64,000 nucleotides of DNA. It comes from Pleodorina starrii. Lineage: Eukaryota; Chlorophyta; Chlorophyceae; Chlamydomonadales; Volvocaceae. This document shows, piece after piece, positions 34,401 through 45,074 of the stretch (position 1 is the first letter of the stretch; each line of letters opens with the position of its first letter). The position numbers and the translations under genes are program-made. Where the stretch lies: positions 1,958,001-2,022,000 of the forward strand of contig BRXU01000014.1 in NCBI GenBank assembly GCA_030267565.1, given 5' to 3'. The notes below the pieces were generated by a model. The model searched no databases and had not been told where the DNA came from. It worked only from the letters and a program-made list of their open reading frames with translations.

Positions 34401-37400
34401 GCTGCTGCTGCTGTACAGCCGGCGCAGCCTGCTGGTTCGTAGGTGCCACAGTTGTCTGTGAAAGCCAACTCTTACCCAAAGGACCCGCGCTCTGCGGCGG
34501 CGGCGGCATCGGCATGTCCGATGTCTGGTTGAGCAGGCTTCCCGCACCCGAGTGCATGGACGCGGTGGTGGCGCTGTATGTGGTCGAGGTTGCCCACGAT
34601 GGATGCGGGTCGCCGCCATAACTGGGGGCGGCCGTCGTTGCGACGGAGGACACGGCAGTGCTCGCACGATAGGAAACGGAGTCCATGCGCTGGCTGTGGT
34701 TGTCCTCTGCCGGAACAGAACCTGTGGGCGAGGCCGACGGGGCCTGCAGCTGGCCCTGGCCCGTCACATTCCCAGGCTGCCTTCGCTGGGAGACCTGCGC
34801 CGAGACCGCAGAGCCGCTGCCTCCGCGCGACAGCAGTGATGCCATGGGCGGAGGGCGCCGATGCTGGTGAGGGTAATGGTAAACCGGCGAGGCTGAGCCG
34901 GAGGTAGGCTGGGAGCTCGGCACGCTTGCGGCCTCACGCGCTGTGGGACTGCCGATGCCTCCGCTCTCAGCGGCGGCGGCGGCAGTGCCGGCAAAAGGGC
35001 CGTAAGGCCGCTGCATCTGGAAATCCGCATTCGGGACGGGGCCGGTGCTGCCGCTGCCACTGGCGCCTGAAACACGGCTCGCCGTGGCGACTGCCCGCCG
35101 CGATGATGAGCCCCCGGAGGGATTCAGCGCTGCCGCAGCTGGGCTGCGTGTGGGTAGCGGCGCGCTGTGCCCCGGAGCGGTGCCAAGGGAAGATGCCGAC
35201 TGCCCTGAGACTGGGCCGGAGGTGCCGGACACGGACGCTCTCGGCGACGTCGTGATGCTGGTGGTACCCGCCAGGCGCGCGATAATAGCCGTTGCACTGT
35301 TACCAACGCTACCGCCGCCGGATGTGCGGGCCTTGCGAAGACCCATGGTAGGGAGGGGCTCAGAAGCTCCCGCCAGCTGTAGCGTCCTGGCGCCAGCCGC
35401 CGCCGCGCCCAAGTCGCCGCTGTTCGGTTGCCAGCGCAGGGAGTAGGCATCGGGGGCAGAGGGCGCTGGAAGCGAGGCGCTCTCGAGCCGCTGCTCCAGT
35501 CGCCGCGCGACAGGCGGGCTGGCCAGCAGATGGGCGGAGCGTTGTTGCTGCTGTTGCTGTTGTTGCTGTAGCTGCTGCTGCTGCAGCAGTGCCGGATCGG
35601 TGATGTTGCCACCGTCCTCCAATGCGCCGGACAGGATGGTTTGCAGCTCGGTGGCGTATCGGGGCCGCCGGTGCGCCAACGAAGGGGTGCTGGCCGCTAG
35701 GCCCTGCGGAGGCGACCGCGGCGGCGGGCCCCCAGAAGCACCGGCTGGCGAGGCGGAGGCGGAGACGCAGCCAGTTGCACTGGCAGACGGCGGCGGCGGC
35801 GAGGTGGGCTGCTGATGGGTGGGGGAAGGAGTGGCCATTGAGCCAGAACCATATGTCGCCGCAAACATGGCTACGGCTGCGAAGGGCCCGCGGTCGTCCA
35901 GGGAGGGTGAGGACTGTGGGCTTGGGTGCGCCGCCATACCCGGCCTGGATTGCGGCAGGTCGAGCGACTTGCATGGTGCCTTGTCATTGGCGGCGCCAGC
36001 CGCAAGAGCAGCCGCAGGGAGATCGGCGGCGTCCGTCGCAACGTTGGCGGCCTCCAGCCGCATCGCCGCGATTCGCAGCAGATCTAGATCCTGGCTGCGA
36101 CCTGATCCTGCGGCGGATGCCTCGAAGCTCCTCCTCGGCTTGCTTTGCAAATCATGCCGACCTGCGCGCTGCGCCGCGTGGAGCGCAGCATCGTCCTCCG
36201 GGCTGTTGTGAGGTACGGGAGGGCCCTCCGGCGGCAACAGCGGCGCTGAAGCGCGCCGGCGGCGGCCACCGCGGTGCGGATGGGGCGGCAGGTGCAGTTG
36301 CGTGGAGACCGTGAGGGGAGGCGCGTGGTTGTCCCATATCTGCGACGAGTCCATCTCCGCCGGCAGCACGCAGGAGCGGCAGCGGTTCAGCAAGTACTCC
36401 TGCGGCACCTGGGCAGAGCTCACCGCCGCCGTCGCCGCCGCCAATGCGGCTGACACAGCGCGCGCATAGGGGCCGCCAGCCACTGCCGCTGCCGCTGCCG
36501 CGGACTGGAGGCTGGGGATGGCGTTGACCAGCCTTCGGTGCGCGGGAGGTGTCGACCACGGGCCGGGAGCCAGGCGGCCCCTGGAGGGCGTCTCAAGCAG
36601 CGCCGGGTCAATCTCCTGGGAATGCCGCGCGCCGCCGCGGGAGGCGCCACGGGAGCCGCCGCCGCGACTCCCCCGCTTGGGCAGGGGCGCCGCCGCGGCG
36701 GCGGCGGCAGCCGCCGCGGCCGCTACCGCGACCACCTGACCCGCCACCGTATGCATGTACGGGTCCGACAACGTACGGCTCAGGCGTGGCGGCAGTTCAG
36801 CAGCAGCAGCAGCCTCCATCGTCGACGAACCTTTGCCGGCGCGGATGAGGCGGTACACGCCTTCCATCGAGGACAGGTCGATTGCAGGGAGGCCCACGGA
36901 GTCGTTGACGCGGTGCAGTTGCGACTGCACCTCCGAAAGTCCTTGCTCCAGAGAATGCCCTGGCATTGCGGCATTAGGCGGGTATCCGCACCAGGAGCTC
37001 CGCCGGGCACGCGAGTGGTGGTCGACGAACGGCGACCGCGGCGCCGATGGTAGATGACAGTGCGGATATGGCGGTGGGAAGGCCGACGCCGGTGGGCGGT
37101 GCGGTGCTGCGAAGACAGCGCCGACCCCGGCACCGTCCGGCGGTGAGTTGGAGGTCGCGTCCGAAGAGCCCTCCCCGTTCGACTCCACGTCCGGCTGCTG
37201 GCCGCTGTCGTCGGCGGAGGCGTCCGCACCCTCGGGGGCCATGCGGTTGTCTGCCCTGCGAGGGTAAGGCCCTGCCCTGGGCTCGGCGGAGGCATGTCGA
37301 CCGCTGTAACTCCGCCGGCCGCGGCTGCGGCTGCGGCCGGCGGCGGAGAGGCGTGACCTGCCCGCCGTTTCAGCGTCAGCGTCGACGTTTAAGGACAGGG

Positions 37401-40400
37401 CACTGGAAGCGAGCGCAGGCGTCAGCTCGTCGGCCACATGCACGGCCAACGCAACCGCAGCCTCCGCGCCCGTCGCGGACGATGCGTCGGGTATGTTGGG
37501 CTGCGAGAGTCTATGCCGCCGCGGGTGCTGCTGCTGCTGCGCGGTCCCTTGCTCGTTGTACGACTGGTACGGACGCTGTGGCGCGTGCTGCCGGGCACCC
37601 GCACCGCCGGGCGCGTTCGTCTTGCCTGCCTCTTGGCCGTGCGCGGCCTCCGTGCGGGAGACTGCCGTGTCCTGGCCGGAGTTCGAGGCCTCAACTTCAA
37701 CCGAGGTATCGGCGATGCCCGCGGCAATCTTTTCCCATGGCGACTGGAGTGAGTCGGCAGCGGTGTCGGCGGCGGCCTTTCCCCACGGCGACGGCAATGC
37801 GTCACCAGCGACGCCAGCAGCAGCAGCTTTTTCCCACGGCGACGCTACATCACCTCCTACGATGTCCGCGGCAGCCTTTCCCCATGGCGATGCCAGACCA
37901 GGGTCTTGGGGCTGCTGGCCCCCGAAATCCAACATTGTCCCAGGACTGCTCCGTGACCTGCGGACGGATAATCGGAAAACGTTTGGGGTACTGGACAATG
38001 TGCGATGCCTTTGCGGTGGTTCGCCGCACTGGTGCCAAATTGCAGTACGCATGCAGGCATACGTGCTCTTTGCACCCAGTTCCGCTGTATCAGTGTTCTT
38101 GCAGCCCCGCCCCTCAAAATTGGCACCCGAAGCCCCCTTGCTCGCAGGCCCCGGTGGCCGGTCCCGAACCCCGCACCTCGCAGGCGGAAGCGATACGTTG
38201 GGTGAACTCGCGTCGCCTGAGTCGCTACCGCGGGTGGCGCGGCCTGTCGCGGCGCCTGAGCTGCCCGAGTTCGGCATTCGGCGCGCCGGGGGAGGGACGG
38301 CTCCCTGGGGCATCGGACAGGACATGGCAAGGGGGCACGGCGGTGGCGCCACCAGCAAGTCACAGGCCGGCAAAAATGACGTAAAGCTGGCACACACTTG
38401 AGCCCCCGACCAGCAAGATTGTATCATGCGCTAGACGCCGCTCATGCCGATGCAGCTTTGGCCGTGATCCGTGCAGCGGCCACTGCACAACATGGTATGA
38501 TCGAAAGCACTTCTTCACTTTATCATTGATATTGTCCTGAACGCACCTGCTGCGCCGAGGGAAAGAAGGATATAAGGGGCAGCAGGTCTCCCTGCCATGG
38601 GCCCCGCAGGAAGTTGCCCTTCGGCGTAAATCCACCGCTCCCCGGCGAGCCATTGCCGAGTGCGCGCGCAGGAGGCGGGCCCCGGCGGCTTTTGTTTCGG
38701 CCAAAAAACCTCGAGCCGCCCGACGCATCTGGCTCGGCAAAGGAAACTGCCCGGGCCATGTCTTCATCCTCTCTGGTACCGGGGGACCGCGCACCACGGG
38801 TGCTGCCGTCGCCGCCGCCCCCGGTGGACATGTTAGCGACCGCTGCTGCCGCGGCGGCGCCCGCGCGCCGTGTCTTGGAGAGCCAGCGGTGGAACTCAGA
38901 GATGCGTGAGATGCGCGGGACCTGAGGGCGACGCCGCGCCATCACCACGAACACCGCCACCGCGACAAGGATGCAAACGCCGACCACGGATGCTGCGACG
39001 GGGAGTCCAATTGTAAGGGCTCGGTTCTGCCCCTCGCTGCTCCCTTGGGAAACGCTGTAAGGAGAGCGAGGAGAACCTGCACCAAAGAAAATCCCAGCGG
39101 GGGCCAGCGCATCCAATAAAGGGTGGGGCCGGAGGAGTGGCAAGGACACCGTGCGCTAGATGCCGATGACATATGCGACAGCGAGACTGACACAAAGTCG
39201 AGCGCACTTGGAGCAACAAGGATAAGGAGCCGGCAATGCAGGGCACGCCGGCGCCTGTGTCCGATGCATATCTTTGGAAAAGGCATCGCGTGTGCTGGCC
39301 TTCGTCCAGGACTATACACATGTAGAGATGAGAGTGCGAGCGTACTTACTGTTGGGAGGCTGCTGACCGTATTCTGGACTGCCAAGCAAATAAGGGGAAG
39401 GCAGGGATGCCGGCGGGGGCCGGGGAGGCGTGTGGGGAGACGGCGGGCTGGGGGAAGGATGCGGCGGCGGCGAGGGAGGCTTGGGTGGAGAGGGTGGCGG
39501 GCTGGGCGGGCTGGGCGGCAAGGGCAGGGCCGGCCTGGATGGCATGTCTGGCAGCGTCCACGAGTCGAAGACGGTCTGCCGCCATTCCACGCCCAAGCTG
39601 GCCTTCAGGTTGCTCCAGCCGCCGTTAACGGTGCGAATGGAGAGTGACACCCGGGAGCCGGGCGCTAGCGGGAGGTTAACCAAATACAGACTGTTGGAGA
39701 GGTCCGAGCTGGATCCGTCCCCGGCCGACTCGATGGGCATTGCGTAGGAGAAGTACTCGAGGCGGTATGAGGGCCGGGCTGGTGACGGTGGCGGCGAGGA
39801 CGTCTGCAGGAGGCGGCGCATTGCACCCATCATGGGCGGAATCTCCAACATTGGAGGCTCGGGCACGCTTGGCGGCGGCTCAGGTGTCAACGGCGGCATG
39901 GGCGGCCGCGGCGGCGGTCTGGGTGGTGACGGCTGCCCAGGCACGTGTGGCGGGGTCCAAGGTGACAGCGGCGGCTCGGGCGGCTTGGGCGGTTGAATGG
40001 GTGCATACGGCCCCTCGGGCAAGTTTGGTGGGTATGATGGCGGCGGCAGTGGCGGCGGTGGCGGCGGCGGTGGCGGTTTAAGCGCACCGGGCAAAATGGG
40101 ATGGGTCGGTGGGCGTGGTGGCTGCGATGGTGGCGATGGCGGCGGGGCCGGGGGCTCAGGCGGAGACGGCGGCGATGGCGGCGGCAGCGGTGGCCAAGGA
40201 GGCCAGATGATGGGGATCTTGCGTTCCTCGGTTATGATGAATTGGCCCATGGGTCCGACCCCGGGCCCAGGACTCCGACCAATGGACGCGTTCGGCGTCG
40301 CGATGTATGCGCCGCTGTAACGGATCACGATGCGCGAGTCGTCACCCGACCACCCGTCCGGCAACGTCAGGTTGACAAGTGATGTAGTACGGTCCCCAAA

Positions 40401-42747
40401 CGACGGCGGCAGCGTAAAGCCAGAGTTGCCCGTCGATGACGATGTGCGGCTGTACGGCAACTGGGGAGGCGGCGGGGAACGCGCCGTGCGGGGCGCCGGC
40501 GGACTGCCGGGTTCCGTCGGCGGGTCGATACCCAGGATCGCCGGCGGCGGCCGTGGCGCCGGCGGCGCCAGCGGCGCTGCCGGTGGTAGCTGCGGCGCAG
40601 ACTGCGAGCGCCATGTCAGCGCCACGTAGAAACGCGCAGCGCTCCAGCCGGCATTCTCAGCCAATATCCGGAGCCGTGCGGCGCCTCCCGGGAGCAGCTC
40701 CACGTTGGCCAGGTACCAGGTGACACGCACCACACGACTGTCGGGGGGCCCTCTCAGCCACAGCTGCGCCTCGGTGACGTATCTTCGGTTGTTCATATAC
40801 AACTGCAGGGTGCCCACGTTTGTACCGTAGGTACTGTTCGGCAAGTACGTGCCTGTGGGCCCCCAGTGACGACGGAGCAGCAAATTTGGCACGCAAAAGC
40901 ATCAAGGAAAACGAACCCGAGACAAGCGTGGGGCCGCTGTGCTTGAACAAGAGTGTTTGGGGGCCTTGGCTGGCATTCCAAAGGTGGTTTTAAGCCCCAA
41001 GGCCAGGTTGTGCCCTAGGGAGCCCCAGAGAACCCCCGAGCGTTGGGTATCCGACAAGGACGAGTGCAAAGCCCGCGCCACAATGCCTCTGGCCACCGCC
41101 CCAGGCCATACAACCACGAGCATCTTACCTTCAAAGCTCAGCTCCATGTAGTTATTCTTCGAGTTCCAGGAAGCTGGAACCCAGAAGTCTGGTGCCAGCG
41201 CCCGGAAGAAATTGTTGTTTTGGACACTCAGCTCGATGCTCTTGTTCGACCTCACGAAGGGGGCTCCAAACCCATCTGCAAGGCGCAGGGATCAAGCAGC
41301 TCACAAGGCCAGCATGCGATTGGCGCCCATCCCCATGCTGCCTCACGACGCGGATTGTTTTGGCTATGGATGGCCGGCGTGGTTTGTATTCATTCCTTTG
41401 CGTTTTGCACGGTCCCGCCGACCCCTGGAAGGACACCCCGAAAACCCCGAACCGAGCAACCACCCACCAAGCGATGCCATCGGCTGCGGGATTCTTATGT
41501 ACAGCCCGAGGCAGTGGCCGAAAAAGTCTGTCAAAGTGGGTGGTACGTCGTCCAGCTCCTGGTAGGTCTGCACAGCATAGCAGATGGTTGTGCAGTACGT
41601 TGAAGAGCGGCGCATCGTGGCAAATGCGTTGGCATGGGTGTAACGCCACTTAAGCCGCCAAGCGCCAACCCATATCGTACCCGGAGTGGTGGGTGTGATG
41701 GGCTGCAGGCCCGCGGACAGTTGCTATCTTGTGACCATTTAGGGCCCACGCTGCCCCACGCTTCGGCTGATGCGTAAGAAACGTGGGTCAAGGGCCTGTG
41801 CCGTGGCCGAGCATGCATCTCGGTGAGGTCCGCCAACAGGTGAAGCATGCGCTGGTCGCTCTCCCCAAAGTGAAAAAAGAAAGGCCGCAACGGAGGTCAC
41901 GTCCAGCCACGTCCACCTCGAAAGTACGAGTCATGCATTGATGCCCTTACCTCCAGACGACCCAGCAGCACGCCGAAGGAGGTGAACGCCACGCAGCGTG
42001 AAATTGAGTCGCACTCCACGCCATACGACGCAACGAGGCCGGTAGTTGGCTTGACGAGCTTCGGCGTGTTGTCGCGGTAAGCCAGAGCCAGCTCGCCGCC
42101 AACGCTCTGTTTATTCTCGTGAAGGAAGTACCCCGAAACCTGACTCTCATTGAGGGGGAACGGTCATCGACACACCAGGCGGTGGCGTGGCTTGTGTAAA
42201 TTTCTGTATTGGGTCTGGCACGTGTGCGTTCTTGTGGGCTGGAGCGCAGGAATGCCGGATGAATTATGCATTCCAGCGAACTGGTAGGGCCACGTTATCA
42301 TCGCGCGGCTCTTCTGGTCCCGCCCGCAAATGACAGCGACTCCTCCTCATACGGTATGGTTCTCGTTTCCACTAATACCGTCGCAGGTTGTTTTACCCCC
42401 CGCACCTGAGGGCATCCGCCGCGTGGCATCTCTTCTCGCACGTAGAAACCCGCACAGGCACCTGCAGGATCCTCCAAAACGTCCCAGCTGCCGAGCGCGT
42501 ACCATTGCTGCCGTATTCCGAACGCAGCGACCTCGCCTTTCAGCCACCCTGTCGTGCTGAAACCTGTGCATGACGCTAGTCCTCCGCAGACGAACGCCAA
42601 ATACGAGATCCAGCTGGCCCCGGCAGTGTTGGTTGGCCGCTCAACACGTCCCAAGTTGCGCTCATTGCTCCCGTGCAGGCGCAGGAAGTTGAAGCCGGCG
42701 GCCTGGGGACAGGACGCTACGGGCACGAGCAGGGCGACATATGTCAT
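31433..42747 (-). CDS. Giant receptor-like kinase: ectodomain, Pro-rich linker, TM, TKL kinase
   Basis: In-phase exons: 42747-42406, 42139-41951, 41723-41468, 41275-41129, 40852-39350, 39076-38547, 38304-33431, 33170-32842, 32573-32532, 32352-32265, 32042-31433. About 2,900-3,000 residues. The ectodomain has Cys pairs, N-glycosylation sites (NST, NLT, NAS) and two related units, ANVELLPGGAARLRI and LVNLPLAPGSRVSLSI. Between them lies a hydroxyproline-type (S)PPn linker, about 39860-40220. TM: LPVAASVVGVCILVAVAVFV, then RRRP. Exon 38304-33431 is Gln/Ala/Ser/Pro-rich. The kinase is complete: GQGAFGAVYKG, VAVK, HRDLKPANIL, DFG, MAPE, DIYSFGVLLWELL, ERPD. A Ser/Thr TKL kinase sensing wall or extracellular signals is inferred. 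An in-frame intron (38176-37958) may shorten it by 73 residues. Another small exon near 41840 is possible. The signal peptide and true start are unresolved. Confidence 0.8.
37715..37905 (-). repeat. Four SPWxKAAA-type repeats in receptor kinase
   Basis: Four tandem 16-17-residue units, SPWGKAAADIVGG, SPWEKAAAAGVAG, SPWGKAAADTAAD and SPWEKIAAGIADT, lie at the start of the low-complexity cytosolic region. The invariant core is SPW(G/E)K. I do not know a named domain of this form; they may be docking or phosphorylation motifs. Confidence 0.85.
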
Positions 42748-45074
42748 CGGTGCCCAGGACTGGGTCTGACACAGCGACGGTGCTGCTGGGCTGCACATGG
42801 TGAGAATACGCCCGACCATCATCCTGGTGCCGATCCAGGTGTTTCAGGATGCATCTTGCAAATTTGGCTGACGCTAAGGCGCATCATACCGTACGTCGGT
42901 TTGCGTTTTTCATAGCGATGTGTGCGAAAACTCAAGAGAAATACATCATGAGCCGGTGAGCCCCAGCCCTGTTTAGCTCCAAACTTAAGGCCTTGACCTC
43001 TCTAGATTACCGATGCCACAGAAGGTGGTAACTGTAGGCCCGGTCACAGAAAATGCTTGCCTTTCCGCACGCAACCTTCCTGCTTTCTCCAGGTCTGAGG
43101 TTACGTTAATAACACTTCATACGCTGCGATAGGTCACGTAGCCCCTTGTCGGGAGAAAAGCATGCGCTAGGCCCGGCTGTTCGGTCGGGAAACGAACCGT
43201 TGCTGCGGACGACAGACGGGCACATTCCGCACACGCATCAACAAAAGTTCAACGCGGAAGACCATCTCGTGATCCTACATTATCTCACGGGGGCCTCTCG
43301 GGATGCTGAGTCCCTGGTGTGGACCTGGATTGTCTCCCATCGCAAAACGCACCCACCTGGGCCTCGGAACTGCGCCGCTGCGCCAGCAAGCAGAAGGGCG
43401 ACAGCACAAAGATGTAAGGAATCAAGGCGCCTCCGATGCATGGCGCCCGCTGGACTTAGTCCATCGATACAAGGAGATAAACAGACAGATAGAAGTGAAG
43501 ACCCAAGAAACTGGTGTTACAGACACGGGCTTCAGTCCAACTGTTGCCAAGCGACTTGGTGGTGCGGCATGCCACGCATTTCCCGTTAGCCAAGCTTCCC
43601 TGATTGCAGAAGCCCAGAGGTACGGCCAGTTCCGGAGCGAAAAACAGTTATCACAGCCTTCGCTAACGATTTCTCTCGCTTTACCCTTACCGACAAATGG
43701 TTTTGATTTATAACCTTGCCTCGGTGCAGATTCTGGCTTCAACGGAAGCTCTGCAGCTTGTGTTGCTGCCGGAGAAAGACAGTCCAGACGTCCTGCTGAC
43801 GTTCAGGAATCATTTAATACCTGAACAATGTTGAGATCACTAGTGCGCTCATCGACATTATTACATAGGCCTTCGCTCCAGTTGCTCTCGGGGACCTTGC
43901 AGTTGGGCTTTATGTCAGGAGCCTGGGGAAATCCGGCTTCACTCAGGTTGGTGGTGCATATAATGAAAGGGCATGGTAAATGCAACTTTCGAACTTGGGG
44001 TAATCAGGCCGGGTGTTTACTGATTGTGACGCAGCGCTGTGGCGACGGAAACCCAGCCGTCGCGTGTGTCGGGCAACACAGCCGGCGCAAGCGAGATTAT
44101 CCCTGCGGAGCTAGCTCGAGGCTTGCTGACGCAGGCCCGCTGCTTTGCGCTTCTCGGACTGGAAGGTACGAACACAGCACACCGCGCGACAGGCGTATCG
44201 TTCTTGACGCGTGGTAAATATGTGCTGTAGGCGGAACCCAAATTACGGCATATAGGCCAACATACTGAAGACCCACCCACTCGCACGGGTCGCGTTCTCG
44301 TGTTCGTGCCGCGTGTCCGCGCCGACAGTTGTGGCAGTGTTACGGGTTGTAGGCCCTGCAGAAACATGGGTTAAATGGGTTGTGCTTTTGCTGACCAGTA
44401 TAGCACCCCGTGGAGCATGACCGATGCGCCTGCAGTGGGTTCGGGTAGTTTCACCCACGGGCGGCAGCTTCGGTAGCAGGTACAGCAGGTCGGGCCGGGG
44501 TGGGCGGGGGTAAAAAGAAAATACCGCAGCGGAGACGGAGACGGCGTTAGCGAACGGACGGCGGGGGCCCGAAGCCGCAAGTAGGGGGGTTCCGACCCCT
44601 GGGAAGTTCCTTCACCAAGACACCCCACAAACAACAGTCATGGCGCTCCCCCTCAACCCCAATCGCATGCAGATGACGACGGATTGTGACCGCTTGGCGC
44701 AACCGCAGGGCCATAAGGGCGGTTGCCGCAGAGGAGCCTGGTGCAGAGCACCACGCTGCTCGCCCACCACCCGCAACCGCGCAACGACGCGGCCGCCAGC
44801 CGTTGGAGGCGCAAGCCATCGGAAGTTGTGGAGACCGCTCCACACGCACCACCGGCTCACCGCGGCACTGTCCAGCCGCCGAGGAGTGTCTGGTGGGGCC
44901 AAGTCCTCGCCGCTCCAAGGCCCGGTTCCGCCCATCCCACTGCGCGCCCAAACCCCTGCTCGCCCCGTCTGAGCGAGCAGCACCGGACGAGGACCACGGC
45001 GCACGTTACGAACGGTGGCTTTGAACTTTCCACGAGCGGCTGCACCCCTCAGTTGATGTGGGTTTCACGTCCTT
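42748..45074. other. Region between receptor kinase 5' end and MTF 3' end
   Basis: No gene is supported with confidence. It must include the receptor kinase promoter, possibly a 5' exon with its signal peptide (a frame is open to about 42822), and the 3' UTR of the formyltransferase. A forward frame at 43303-43713 lacks splice or domain support. Confidence 0.5.

Noticed and set aside
38305..38546. Treating the membrane-protein part and the kinase part as two genes
   Set aside because: The 242-nt gap is a phase-0 intron with a standard donor (GTGCGT) and acceptor (CCCCAG), and no separate start is evident. Kept as an alternative only.
43303..43713. 137-codon plus-strand frame
   Set aside because: No recognisable domain, no flanking splice logic and unremarkable composition; length is compatible with chance in this GC-rich DNA.
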